Assembly: GCA_964541605.1 (NCBI GenBank)
Contig: CAZIQY010000017.1
Span: forward strand, 1 to 45,029
Direction: 5' to 3'
DNA length: 45,029 nt
Source of the DNA: CAZIQY01 sp964541605
GTDB lineage: Bacteria > Desulfobacterota > Syntrophia > Syntrophales > UBA2185
The notes below the pieces were generated by a model. That model saw only the letters and a list, made by a program, of their open reading frames with translations, did not search any database and had not been told where the DNA came from. The translations under genes were made by a program, and so were the position numbers. This document shows, in pieces, positions 16,158 through 24,347 of this stretch (within the stretch, counting starts at the first letter, position 1; each line of letters starts with the position of its first letter).

Positions 16158-18716
16158 ATGCAAGATCCATCCGTGACAAATCAAGAACTGCTCGAAGAGA
16201 TATCCGCCCTGAAGGATAAAATCAGGGAACTGGAGCAATCGGAATTAAAGCGTAAGCTGGCAGGGGAGACATTGCGTGAATCGGAAGAAAGATACCGTTC
16301 CCTTGCGACTACCGCGGATTCAATGTACCTGGTAGACAGTTCTTGCAGGTATCTATTCATGAATGAAGGACATCTATCCAGATTTGGCGTCACACTGGAC
16401 AAAATCGTCGGCAGAGCCTATGGCGAGTTCCATTCCAAAGAAAACACAAAAGCGTTTGTTGGGATGGTGAAAGGGGTTTTCGAGACAGGTTCATCCAAGC
16501 AGATTGAATATCGGAGTGAGCGAGACGGAAGATACTTCATTCGGACATTCAGTCCCGTTAGAGATCGGGATGGAAAATCAACAATCGCTGTAACGGTGGT
16601 TTCAAAGGACATCACCGACCGCAAGCGGGCGGAAGAGGCGCTGCAAAGGGCACACGATGAACTGGAGAAGCGCGTAGCGGATCGTACGAAAGATCTGATG
16701 CGTCTCAATGAGGAATTGCTCACAAAGATCGCCGATTACAAACGGGCGGAAGAGGCGCTGCGGGAAAATGAACAGAAGATTCGTGCCATTTTCGATCAAA
16801 CCTTTCAGTTTATCGGTATGATGACGCCGGACGGTACGCTCATCGAGGCAAACAGGACGGCAATGCAGTTTGCGGGAATCAATGAATCGGATTGCATAGG
16901 CAAACCTTTCTGGGATACGCCCTGGTGGACACATTCGCCGGAAATGCAGAATAAGTTGCGGGAAGCCTTGACAGAAGCCCTGAAGGGTAAAGTTGTACGG
17001 TTGGAGGTAACGCATCCCGCTGCCGATGGCAGCATTCATTTTATAGATTTTTCGCTCAAGCCCGTGTTTGACGAACTTGGCAAAATCATATTCATCATAC
17101 CCGAGGGCCGCGACGTCACCGCCCGCAAGAAGGCTGAGGAATCTTTACGCGATATTGAAGCTCGTTATACCATGATTATGAATAACATTTCCGATAGAAT
17201 CTGGCTTGCGGATATGAATTTCAAAATAATCTGGGCAAGCGAATCGGTAACGCGCGATCGCGGTTATCATATCGAAGAAATGAACCCTTTTCCATTTGAA
17301 AAACTCTTGCCCCCGGATTCATTGCAGATCGTTGAAAGAACCATTTCTGAAGAGTTGACCCCACAGAGACTTCAGCAAAAAAACCTGGATATTTCAAAAA
17401 CGCTCGAACTGGAATTTTTCCGAAAGGATGGTTCCACATTCTGGAGTGAAGTTAAAATAATGGTCATCCGGGATCATCATGGAACTCCGAACTCCATTCT
17501 GGGTGTCGGACGCGACATCACCGAACGCAAACGGGCGGAGGAGGAGCGAAGGGAGTTCATGAAGCGTCTGACTCGTGCCGAGAAGATTGAGGGTCTGGGG
17601 AGACTGGCCGGCGGGGTGGCCCATGACCTCAATAACGTACTGGGGGTACTGGTAGGGTATTCGGAGTTTATTCTGGATAAACTTCCGGAAAACAGCCCCC
17701 TGAGAAGGTACGCAGATAATATTATGCAATCCGGCATGAGAGCTGCCGCGATCATTCAGGATCTTTTAACTTTGGCAAGGAGAGGTGTAAGCGTTTCGGA
17801 AGTGGTCGATTTGAACAGGTTGGTTTTGGACTATTTCAGGACGCCGGAGTTTGAGAAGCTGAAATCTTATTACCCGGATATAAAGATTCGGACGGATCTC
17901 GAAAAAGAGCTCTTGAAGATCAAGGGATCGCCCGTCCATCTAAGCAAAACGATTATGAACCTTCTATCCAATGCCGCAGAGGCCATATCAGGGCAGGGAG
18001 AAGTGACGCTTCGAACGGAGAATCGCTACCTGGACCAACCCGAAAAGGTATATGATGAGATGAAAGAAGGAGATTATGCGGTTTTGACGATTTCCGACAC
18101 GGGTAGTGGGATCTCCACCGATGACCTGGACAAGATTTTTGAGCCATTCTACACAAAAAAAGTGATGGGAAGAAGCGGAACCGGATTGGGGTTGGCTGTA
18201 GTCTGGGGAACCGTAAAGGATCACGACGGCTGCATAGATGTGCAGAGCGAGGTAGGCAAAGGAACCACCTTTACTCTCTATTTCCCTGCTACCAGGGAGG
18301 AGATGGGAGCGGTTGAAAAATCTGCATCTCTTGCCACCTATATGAGCAAGGGTGAATCTATTTTGGTGGTGGATGATGTAAAGGAACAGCGTGAGTTGAC
18401 TACGAATATGCTGGAGAGGCTTGGGTATAAAGTCGAGGCTGTCGCCAGCGGGGAAGAAGCGATTGAGTATCTGAAAAACAAAAAACCCGACCTGATTGTG
18501 CTGGATATGATCGTGGCCCCCGGGATTGATGGTATGGAGACCTACCGGAGAATCATTGAAATCAACCCTGTTCAGAAGGCAGTCATTGTCAGCGGCTATT
18601 CGGAGACCGATCGAGTGAGAAAGGCCCAGGAAATGGGTGCCGGGTCGTTTGTCCGCAAGCCATATATTCTGGAGAAGATCGGTCTTGCCATCAGGAAGGA
18701 ACTGGACTGGAAATAG
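16158..18716 (+). CDS. hybrid histidine kinase with three PAS domains and a receiver
   Basis: Soluble sensor kinase of 852 aa with no membrane segment. A short coiled coil (1-45) is followed by PAS domains at about 45-160, 215-330 and 335-455, separated by helical RKRAEEALQ-type linkers. The kinase core has its phospho-accepting H489 (GGVAHDLNNVLG), N box (NLLSNAAEAI), G1 (ISDTGSGIS) and G2 (GTGLGLAVV). The C-terminal receiver (about 730-850) has an acidic pair in VVDDVKEQ and phospho-accepting D783 (IVLDMIV), with the later lysine in FVRKPY. The receiver should accept phosphate from H489 or reset the kinase. No response regulator with an output domain is adjacent; the next gene is a PAS-GGDEF protein that may act in the same circuit. 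Confidence 0.9.
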   Translation: MQDPSVTNQELLEEISALKDKIRELEQSELKRKLAGETLRESEERYRSLATTADSMYLVDSSCRYLFMNEGHLSRFGVTLDKIVGRAYGEFHSKENTKAFVGMVKGVFETGSSKQIEYRSERDGRYFIRTFSPVRDRDGKSTIAVTVVSKDITDRKRAEEALQRAHDELEKRVADRTKDLMRLNEELLTKIADYKRAEEALRENEQKIRAIFDQTFQFIGMMTPDGTLIEANRTAMQFAGINESDCIGKPFWDTPWWTHSPEMQNKLREALTEALKGKVVRLEVTHPAADGSIHFIDFSLKPVFDELGKIIFIIPEGRDVTARKKAEESLRDIEARYTMIMNNISDRIWLADMNFKIIWASESVTRDRGYHIEEMNPFPFEKLLPPDSLQIVERTISEELTPQRLQQKNLDISKTLELEFFRKDGSTFWSEVKIMVIRDHHGTPNSILGVGRDITERKRAEEERREFMKRLTRAEKIEGLGRLAGGVAHDLNNVLGVLVGYSEFILDKLPENSPLRRYADNIMQSGMRAAAIIQDLLTLARRGVSVSEVVDLNRLVLDYFRTPEFEKLKSYYPDIKIRTDLEKELLKIKGSPVHLSKTIMNLLSNAAEAISGQGEVTLRTENRYLDQPEKVYDEMKEGDYAVLTISDTGSGISTDDLDKIFEPFYTKKVMGRSGTGLGLAVVWGTVKDHDGCIDVQSEVGKGTTFTLYFPATREEMGAVEKSASLATYMSKGESILVVDDVKEQRELTTNMLERLGYKVEAVASGEEAIEYLKNKKPDLIVLDMIVAPGIDGMETYRRIIEINPVQKAVIVSGYSETDRVRKAQEMGAGSFVRKPYILEKIGLAIRKELDWK

Positions 18717-18914
18717 TCAAGGATATTATATCAATACAAACGATTTCTCCCGGTTCTCGATGATTGGTAGATATTATAAATTATCGGATACAAAACACCA
18801 TGCATCGTTAAAGCGTGGTATACTATAAGAGATATACATACTGTTACTCGTATAATCGTAAAAAATACATGAACCCGGAGATTGGGGGCATTACCCGGCA
18901 ATTGGGGATACATC

Positions 18915-19427
18915 ATGCAAAAAGAAACTGAACCTCCCTCAAAAAACCTCATGTCTGATGAGACCTTCGCAGCGGCCGCCAAACTGCTGGAGGGCAAGTC
19001 TGAGGTTCTGGACAACATCCTGACCTCGATGGGCGACGGCTTGAGTATACAGGATCGCAATATGCGCATTGTTTATCAGAACAGGTTCATGATCGATCAT
19101 TTCGGATCGCATATCGGGGAGTTCTGCTACAACATTTACGAGAGACGCGAAAGCATCTGCGAAGGTTGCCCGATTGTCGAGGCTTATCGTACCGAAAAGG
19201 TGACCAAGGCGTTGCGGGTGGGGGTCACCAAGGACGGAGAAAAATTCCGTTTCGAAAACATTGCTTCGGTACTCCGGAATGATCAGGGAGAGATGCCGCG
19301 GGGATCGAATTGGTCCGTCTCGTGGAGGATCGGGAGCGAGCTTATGATGAACTGCAAGCGGCGATGGAACAACTCGAGCAGGCCAAAGCTGTTTACGAAC
19401 GCAGCAGCGAAGGCATCCTGGTGGTGA
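18915..19427 (+). pseudogene. N-terminal part of a frameshifted PAS-PAS-GGDEF protein
   Basis: From the ATG at 18915 (GGGGA upstream) this frame encodes a PAS-like sensor region of about 125 residues, with LDNILTSMGDGLSIQDRN, RESICEGCP and a C-terminal ENIASVLRNDQGE. After about 19290 the text becomes meaningless and stops at 19427. The expected continuation (AAGIELVRLVEDRERA) lies in the frame that begins the next entry. One missing base, or two extra, around 19288-19300 explains this. The two pieces were one gene; the shift may be a mutation or a sequence error. Confidence 0.7.
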
Positions 19428-20251
19428 ACCGGGAGAATCGCATTATCTCCGTCAATCCGGCTTTCGAACGCATCACCGGTTACGCTTACGACGAGGTTGC
19501 AGGAGCCGATCCGGACATCCTCAATTCCGGGTGTCACACGGCAGAATTCCATGACGAGATACGGCGTTCCCTGCGGGAGACGGGTACCTGGCGGGGTGAA
19601 ATATGGAGCCGGCGCAAGGATGGCCGGATCTACCCCCAATTCATGCGCATCGACACGATTCTCGGCGACGACGGTGAAGTGTCGAAACGTGTTTGCATCT
19701 TTTCCGATATCACGGAAATAAAACTGGCCGAAGACCGAATCAGGCACATGGCGCTGTACGACACGCTTACCGATCTTCCCAACAGGATGCTTTACGAGGA
19801 CCGGTTACAGCAAGCCTTAGCCGTGGCAAGGCGCGAAAAGACCTCCACCGCGCTGCTTTATATCGACCTCGACCGCTTCAAGCTGGTCAATGACACTCTC
19901 GGTCATGCCGCGGGCGATGCGCTGCTCAAACTGGTTGCACAGCGGATGGTCAGTTGCGTGCGCGAAACAGACATGGTTGCGCGTTTGGGAGGTGACGAGT
20001 TTGTCGTGGTTCTCCCCGCCGTTCGCTCCCGGGAAAATGCATTGATGGTGGCGGAAAAGATCCGGAAGCAACTTGAAATGCCTTTTGAGATCAACGGTAA
20101 ACAGCTTGATATTTCCTCCAGCATCGGTTGCGCTGTTTATCCGGATGATGAGCAGGACGGAACGGCACTTACTCAAAGGGCCGACCAGGCGATGTACCAA
20201 GCCAAGCAAAGCGGCCGCAATCGGGTTTGTTTCTGGAATGCGAACGGTTAG
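19310..20251 (+). CDS. PAS-GGDEF diguanylate cyclase, C-terminal part of the split gene
   Basis: This frame holds a coiled-coil linker, a PAS domain (ERSSEGILVVNRENRI to FSDITEIKLAED) and a full GGDEF domain. The active-site signature is intact (RLGGDEFVVVL), and an RETD inhibitory site lies five residues upstream, so c-di-GMP synthesis with product inhibition is expected. DLDRFKLVNDTLGH is also present. The piece begins inside the preceding frame; coordinates here mark the open stretch, not a proven start, and TTG at 19310 has no ribosome site. If the upstream shift is real, independent translation would need an internal start such as the methionine at MEQLEQAK. Confidence 0.75.
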   Translation: MVRLVEDRERAYDELQAAMEQLEQAKAVYERSSEGILVVNRENRIISVNPAFERITGYAYDEVAGADPDILNSGCHTAEFHDEIRRSLRETGTWRGEIWSRRKDGRIYPQFMRIDTILGDDGEVSKRVCIFSDITEIKLAEDRIRHMALYDTLTDLPNRMLYEDRLQQALAVARREKTSTALLYIDLDRFKLVNDTLGHAAGDALLKLVAQRMVSCVRETDMVARLGGDEFVVVLPAVRSRENALMVAEKIRKQLEMPFEINGKQLDISSSIGCAVYPDDEQDGTALTQRADQAMYQAKQSGRNRVCFWNANG

Positions 20252-20309
20252 CCTTAGTGACCGGTTCGGGCTGCAATAAGGCAATTTCGGAAGATTCTCC
20301 GCGATCCCA

Positions 20310-21032
20310 TGCGAGGATTGTGAGAGGAAAGCTTCCTTCGCCTCGCCGGGCATGTTCGGCGCTTCTTCTATTTTCAGAGCGATGAAAAGCGGCGATATCT
20401 GCCCGAAATGAAGGTAGGGGGTCATATGAGACGTACCGTCCGAAAGCGGATCGTTATGCATTCCGGGATAGGATTTCAACCCGCGGGCGATAAACCGGGC
20501 CAGGAATTTTTCCGCTTTCGACGTTCCGCCTTGATAGGACGAAACGGGCGACACGGTGCGGTCGACGGTTAAGGATTGCAGGAGACCCGCAACCGACGGC
20601 TGCCGCATCGAACCGCGAAGATCGAGCCCGGCAGGGCGACTTCTCCGCCACACGGCGCCTCCATGCCTTCTGTAGCCGGAGATATCCCCGGTCCGTAACC
20701 ACCATAGCAGCGTCCCCTGACAAATCGGGAACGTCTTTTTCCGGAGAGCCGCAGCGCGCAATGAACAGGATGTCCCGTTCTTCCAGATTCCGGGCTACTT
20801 CCTCCAGTCCTTCCAACATGAATCCGTAATGGCGCAGGTTGGCCTCCGGAAACTTTTCCGTAAGGACGAACAGAACAACAACCGGGATGTCTTGAAGATT
20901 GGCCCCGCGGACGGCATACTCGAGCGCGTGATTGAACCGTGCCCTCTGCGACGCCTGCATCCAGTAAAGGACATAACGCCCCTCCCGGATGGGCCGCTGA
21001 TTCAAATCACGGATTCTCTGGGGCTGAATCAT
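20310..21032 (-). pseudogene. decayed class II deoxyribodipyrimidine photolyase
   Basis: The N-terminal 120 residues read as a class II photolyase (RYVLYWMQASQRARFNHAL, VVVLFVLTEKFPEANLRHYG, FMLEGLEEVA). A frameshift follows near RLQKAWRRRV. Later family text reappears in another frame: EKFLARFIARGL, NDPLSDGTSHMTPYLHFG and QISPLFIAL. The sequence stops resembling the family near 20310, before the C-terminal half that holds most of the FAD and DNA contacts. At least one shift and a large truncation leave no functional enzyme. It starts three bases after the Coa1-like gene and was the last gene of the ftsH operon. Confidence 0.75.
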
Positions 21033-21035
21033 TGG

Positions 21036-21554
21036 TCACGGCTTCTGATCTTGTCCGGGCTTTCGTGCTTCTTTCGTTTCTTCTGCGGTTTTTCGATCTT
21101 CCGATACAAGCGGCTTGGTAAAGCCCTGGCGGTCTTTGTAGGTAGCGGAAGCAATATACCATCGGACGCCTTTTCTCTTCAAGGTTACAGATACTTCTGT
21201 CGAAACTTTGTTGATTCCTATGACGTCAAAGGTAAACCTGGCAAAGTCGTCGCGTCCAAAAGGATACATTTCGATTGGGAACCAGGGGTCGCATTTGTCC
21301 ACTTCTCCCAGTTCGGCTTTAATGATCTGGTTCTGGCGGATAAATGATTCGGACATCTTGTACGGTTCGGAATTCATCACATAATGAACAGCCCCGTACA
21401 AGACGAAGATGACCGTAATGATTACGGCGCCGGCAATCTTCAAGGAAGAGCCGCTGCCGGGCCGGATGGGATTGTAGCGGTCAACGGGTTCCGTTCCTTT
21501 TTTATCGGATGCAGTCTTGGCGAGTGATGATTTCGTTTTTTTGCAGATGTTCAT
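21036..21554 (-). CDS. single-span membrane protein, cytochrome oxidase assembly (Coa1)-like
   Basis: This 172-aa protein has a basic cytoplasmic N-terminus, one membrane segment (IAGAVIITVIFVLYGAVHYV) and a periplasmic domain. The pattern around NSEPYKMSESFIRQNQIIKAELG resembles the Coa1/TIM21-like fold found in mitochondrial assembly factors and many bacterial proteins of unknown role. AGGAG lies six bases before the ATG. The gene follows ftsH closely, so it may assist membrane protein quality control; that is inference. The tail is lysine- and glutamate-rich. The family assignment rests on pattern memory. Confidence 0.6.
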   Translation of the reverse strand: MNICKKTKSSLAKTASDKKGTEPVDRYNPIRPGSGSSLKIAGAVIITVIFVLYGAVHYVMNSEPYKMSESFIRQNQIIKAELGEVDKCDPWFPIEMYPFGRDDFARFTFDVIGINKVSTEVSVTLKRKGVRWYIASATYKDRQGFTKPLVSEDRKTAEETKEARKPGQDQKP

Positions 21555-21562
21555 GTCATCTC

Positions 21563-23413
21563 CTACTTGGGACGGCCTGGTAGATGAAGATTCTTAAACT
21601 TCATTATCGGTCTTTCAAGTACTCTCAAGCAACGCCTGCAATTCTGCGCCGTCCACTTTCTCCTTTTCAAGAAGCAGGCTGGCGCCCTGGTGGAGGACAT
21701 CCTGCTTTTTTTGAGGATATCCAAGGCTTTGGTGTATTCAGCACGGATGATGTTTGCGATTTCCTTGTCGATTTCCTGAGCCGTGGCTTCGCTGTAATCT
21801 CCCGCTTCTCCCAGTCCCGCCTCAAGAAAGGGATTCCTTTTCTCCCGGGCGAAATAGACCTGGCCCAGGGTGTCGCTCATGCCGTATTCCTTGATCATGC
21901 TTTTCGCGATATCCGTGGCTCTCGCCAGATCGTTGTGGGCGCCTGTGGAGATATCGCCAAACACCAGTTCTTCCGCCGCCCTGCCTCCCAAAAGAGAGGC
22001 GATCTTGTTGAGGAGCTCCGTTTTTTTCATGAGGAAACGGTCTTCCGTGGGAACCTGCATGGTGTAGCCGAGGGCGGCAATGCCGCGGGGGATGATGGAA
22101 ATTTTCTGAACCGGATCCGTACCCGGAAGCATCAAGGCCACAAGGGCATGGCCCATCTCGTGATAGGCCACGGTTTCTCTTTCCTTGACGTTGATGAGAC
22201 GGTTTTTCTTTTCCAGGCCGCCGATGATCCTTTCGATGGCTTCCTGAAATTCCGGCATGCCGACTTCCATTTTGTTTCTCCGGACTGCCAGGAGAGCCGC
22301 TTCATTGATCAGGTTCGCCAGATCCGCGCCGACCATGCCTGGGGTCATCGCCGCCAGCTTTTCCACATCGACGTCGTCGGCCATTTTGACCTTTTTCATG
22401 TGAACCCTGAGAATCTGTTCCCGCCCGAGCTTGTCGGGACGATCGACAAGGACATGACGGTCAAAGCGACCGGGTCTGAGAAGAGCCGGATCGAGAATCT
22501 CCGGCCTGTTGGTTGCTGCCATGAGAATAACGCCGACCTTCGCATCAAATCCATCCATTTCCACGAGAAGCTGATTCAGGGTCTGTTCCCGTTCGTCGTG
22601 TCCCCCCATGGCGCTGAACCCGCGGGCCTTTCCCAGGGCGTCCAGCTCATCGATAAAAATGATGCAGGGGGCTTTCTCTTTTGCCTGAACGAAAAGGTCC
22701 CGGACTCTTGCCGCCCCCAGTCCCACGAACATCTCCACAAATTCCGATCCGGAAAGACTGAAGAAGGGGACGCCGCTTTCACCCGCCACGGCCTTCGCCA
22801 GGAGGGTCTTGCCCGCTCCCGGGGGGCCTACCAGAAGGATTCCCTTGGGAATCTTCCCTCCAATTTCGGTAAATTTGCCGGGATTTTTAAGGAATTCGAT
22901 CACTTCAACCAATTCCTGTTTTGCTTCATCCACGCCGGCAACGTCGTTGAAGGTCACATTCAACTCGTTTTCCATATATATCTTCGCTTTGTTCTTGCCC
23001 AGGGTCATGAAACCCGCCTGCTGTGAGCCCATCCGCTTCATGAGGAAATACCAGACACCGACAAAGAGCAATAAGGGAAAGACCCACGAAAAGAGATCGC
23101 GGAGGAACGTCGATTCGATTTCTCCCTTGAAGGCCACCTTGTACTGATCCAGCAAATTGGACAGATCCGGATCAACCCGAATGGTCTTGAAGACTTTTGA
23201 TTCGTTGGGAGTGCCTTCCACCTTCATCTTTCCCTCGATCTGATTGGCTGTGACGGCCACTTCCACGATCTTGCCAGCTTTGAGAAGGCCCAGAAACTGG
23301 CTGTAGGGAATGACTTGAGCAGCGAACATGGAGGCGATATAGCTCTGAATGATCAATACCACCCATATTCCCAACAGGACGTACCAGATGGAAAATTTAT
23401 GATGCTTTTCCAT
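21563..23413 (-). CDS. ftsH: ATP-dependent zinc metalloprotease FtsH, with a shifted C-terminal tail
   Basis: Inner-membrane AAA+ protease that extracts and degrades membrane and cytoplasmic proteins. Two N-terminal membrane segments flank a periplasmic domain. Then come Walker A (GPPGAGKT), Walker B (IIFIDELDALGK), the second region of homology (ATNRPEILDPALLRPGRFD) and the zinc site HEMGH. The last 50 residues do not fit the family. On the minus strand a run of seven A follows CTC near 21705; an eighth A would give QDVLHQGASLLLEKEK and a normal stop at 21615. So either an A was lost or the sequence has a homopolymer error. The ATG at 23413 is preferred over a TTG at 23428. It follows the entericidin gene by 21 bases. 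Confidence 0.92.
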   Translation of the reverse strand: MEKHHKFSIWYVLLGIWVVLIIQSYIASMFAAQVIPYSQFLGLLKAGKIVEVAVTANQIEGKMKVEGTPNESKVFKTIRVDPDLSNLLDQYKVAFKGEIESTFLRDLFSWVFPLLLFVGVWYFLMKRMGSQQAGFMTLGKNKAKIYMENELNVTFNDVAGVDEAKQELVEVIEFLKNPGKFTEIGGKIPKGILLVGPPGAGKTLLAKAVAGESGVPFFSLSGSEFVEMFVGLGAARVRDLFVQAKEKAPCIIFIDELDALGKARGFSAMGGHDEREQTLNQLLVEMDGFDAKVGVILMAATNRPEILDPALLRPGRFDRHVLVDRPDKLGREQILRVHMKKVKMADDVDVEKLAAMTPGMVGADLANLINEAALLAVRRNKMEVGMPEFQEAIERIIGGLEKKNRLINVKERETVAYHEMGHALVALMLPGTDPVQKISIIPRGIAALGYTMQVPTEDRFLMKKTELLNKIASLLGGRAAEELVFGDISTGAHNDLARATDIAKSMIKEYGMSDTLGQVYFAREKRNPFLEAGLGEAGDYSEATAQEIDKEIANIIRAEYTKALDILKKSRMSSTRAPACFLKRRKWTAQNCRRCLRVLERPIMKFKNLHLPGRPK

Positions 23414-23434
23414 AATATCTCTCTTCAACAGGCC

Positions 23435-23593
23435 TTACTTTGTAATGGCATCTTTGGTCTTGTCAGCGCCTTTCTGAATCGCCTTGCCGGCGCCCTCGAC
23501 ATCTTTTCCCATTCCCTTAAAGGTGTTGCACCCTGATAGCATCAGGGTAAAACACAGGACGGCAATGATATACAGATATTTCCATGCTTTCAT
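23435..23593 (-). CDS. entericidin-type small lipoprotein (52 aa)
   Basis: A 52-codon frame with an N-terminal hydrophobic segment and lipobox (LMLSGC), followed by NTFKGMGKDVEGAGKAIQ and a lysine-rich end. This is the EcnA/EcnB pattern, small lipoproteins tied to stress-induced lysis in enterobacteria and of unknown role elsewhere. AAGGAG lies about 11 bases before the ATG, a loose spacing. It heads the operon with ftsH, which starts 21 bases after its stop. That link to membrane stress is suggestive only. Confidence 0.75.
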   Translation of the reverse strand: MKAWKYLYIIAVLCFTLMLSGCNTFKGMGKDVEGAGKAIQKGADKTKDAITK

Positions 23594-23774
23594 CGTGTCA
23601 TTATCTCCTTGTCCAGCGTCACGTCTTTGTTCTTTTACCCTTAAATAATAAACAAATTGATCATTTCCGTGCAGTATAAATATGAACCGAATTTTTTACC
23701 ACTTATTTTTTCATCATGATAGATTCATAAGATAATGCTGGGCATCCGCCATCCGTTATGATAGGCAAGCGTCG

Positions 23775-23787
23775 GCCGTTAAACGGC
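23775..23787. promoter_or_regulatory. perfect palindrome upstream of the coiled-coil gene
   Basis: GCCGTT and AACGGC around a single A. It lies about 30 bases before the start at 23817 and may be an operator; there is no T tract. Confidence 0.3.
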
Positions 23788-23816
23788 ATAACGATATGTC
23801 CGGGAGAAAAGAACCC

Positions 23817-24191
23817 ATGGCGAGAAACAGGAAAAAAGATTCCGCAGTTTCCTACGAGTTCATCCAGGAGGTCAACAAGATGACCAGGGAGGAAATCGTA
23901 AAACGTTTCATTCAGGAAGAAGACGACCTTACGGCATTGAGAAAGATCAAGCGTGAGGACAGTCAGATCGCTGAAGTCGCCGCGCAGATCAAAGAACACG
24001 AAGAGGGCATCAAGGATCGGATCATCGCCCTGCGGGAAAAGATAAAGGACATCCGGGACGAAGACGAAGAATTCGTGGAACTCCTGGAAGACAAGAAGGC
24101 CCTCGATGCCGGCTACCGCGATGAAATGAAGCGGCGCAAGGCCTATCGGGATTATCTCTACGGTGTCATGCAGAAGGCGTTTCAGGAGTAA
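23817..24191 (+). CDS. charged coiled-coil protein of unknown function (124 aa)
   Basis: The protein is highly charged and helical, with heptad-like segments from QEVNKMTREEIVKRF to the C-terminus (RRKAYRDYLYGVMQKA). It has no membrane segment or catalytic motif. The ATG at 23817 follows GGGAG about 11 bases upstream; an in-frame ATG at 23796 has none. It is divergent from the entericidin/ftsH operon. I do not recognise the family. The steady coding pattern and ribosome site support a real gene. Confidence 0.65.
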   Translation: MARNRKKDSAVSYEFIQEVNKMTREEIVKRFIQEEDDLTALRKIKREDSQIAEVAAQIKEHEEGIKDRIIALREKIKDIRDEDEEFVELLEDKKALDAGYRDEMKRRKAYRDYLYGVMQKAFQE

Positions 24192-24347
24192 GGCAGATAA
24201 AGGGACTCCGCCTGCAAATGCGACAGGATGATCGGGATTTTCCGAATTCATAGGATTCTTGACGCTTCCGCTTTATGATGTTACATACTATCATTCATGG
24301 AATCATAAAAAAGGTGTTCCCTCACAGCGGCAAAGGCGGTATTCTTT

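Noticed and set aside
21584..23026. A 480-codon open frame on the plus strand opposite ftsH
   Set aside because: It mirrors the ftsH codons, shows no family pattern and lacks a ribosome site; ftsH is clearly the real gene.
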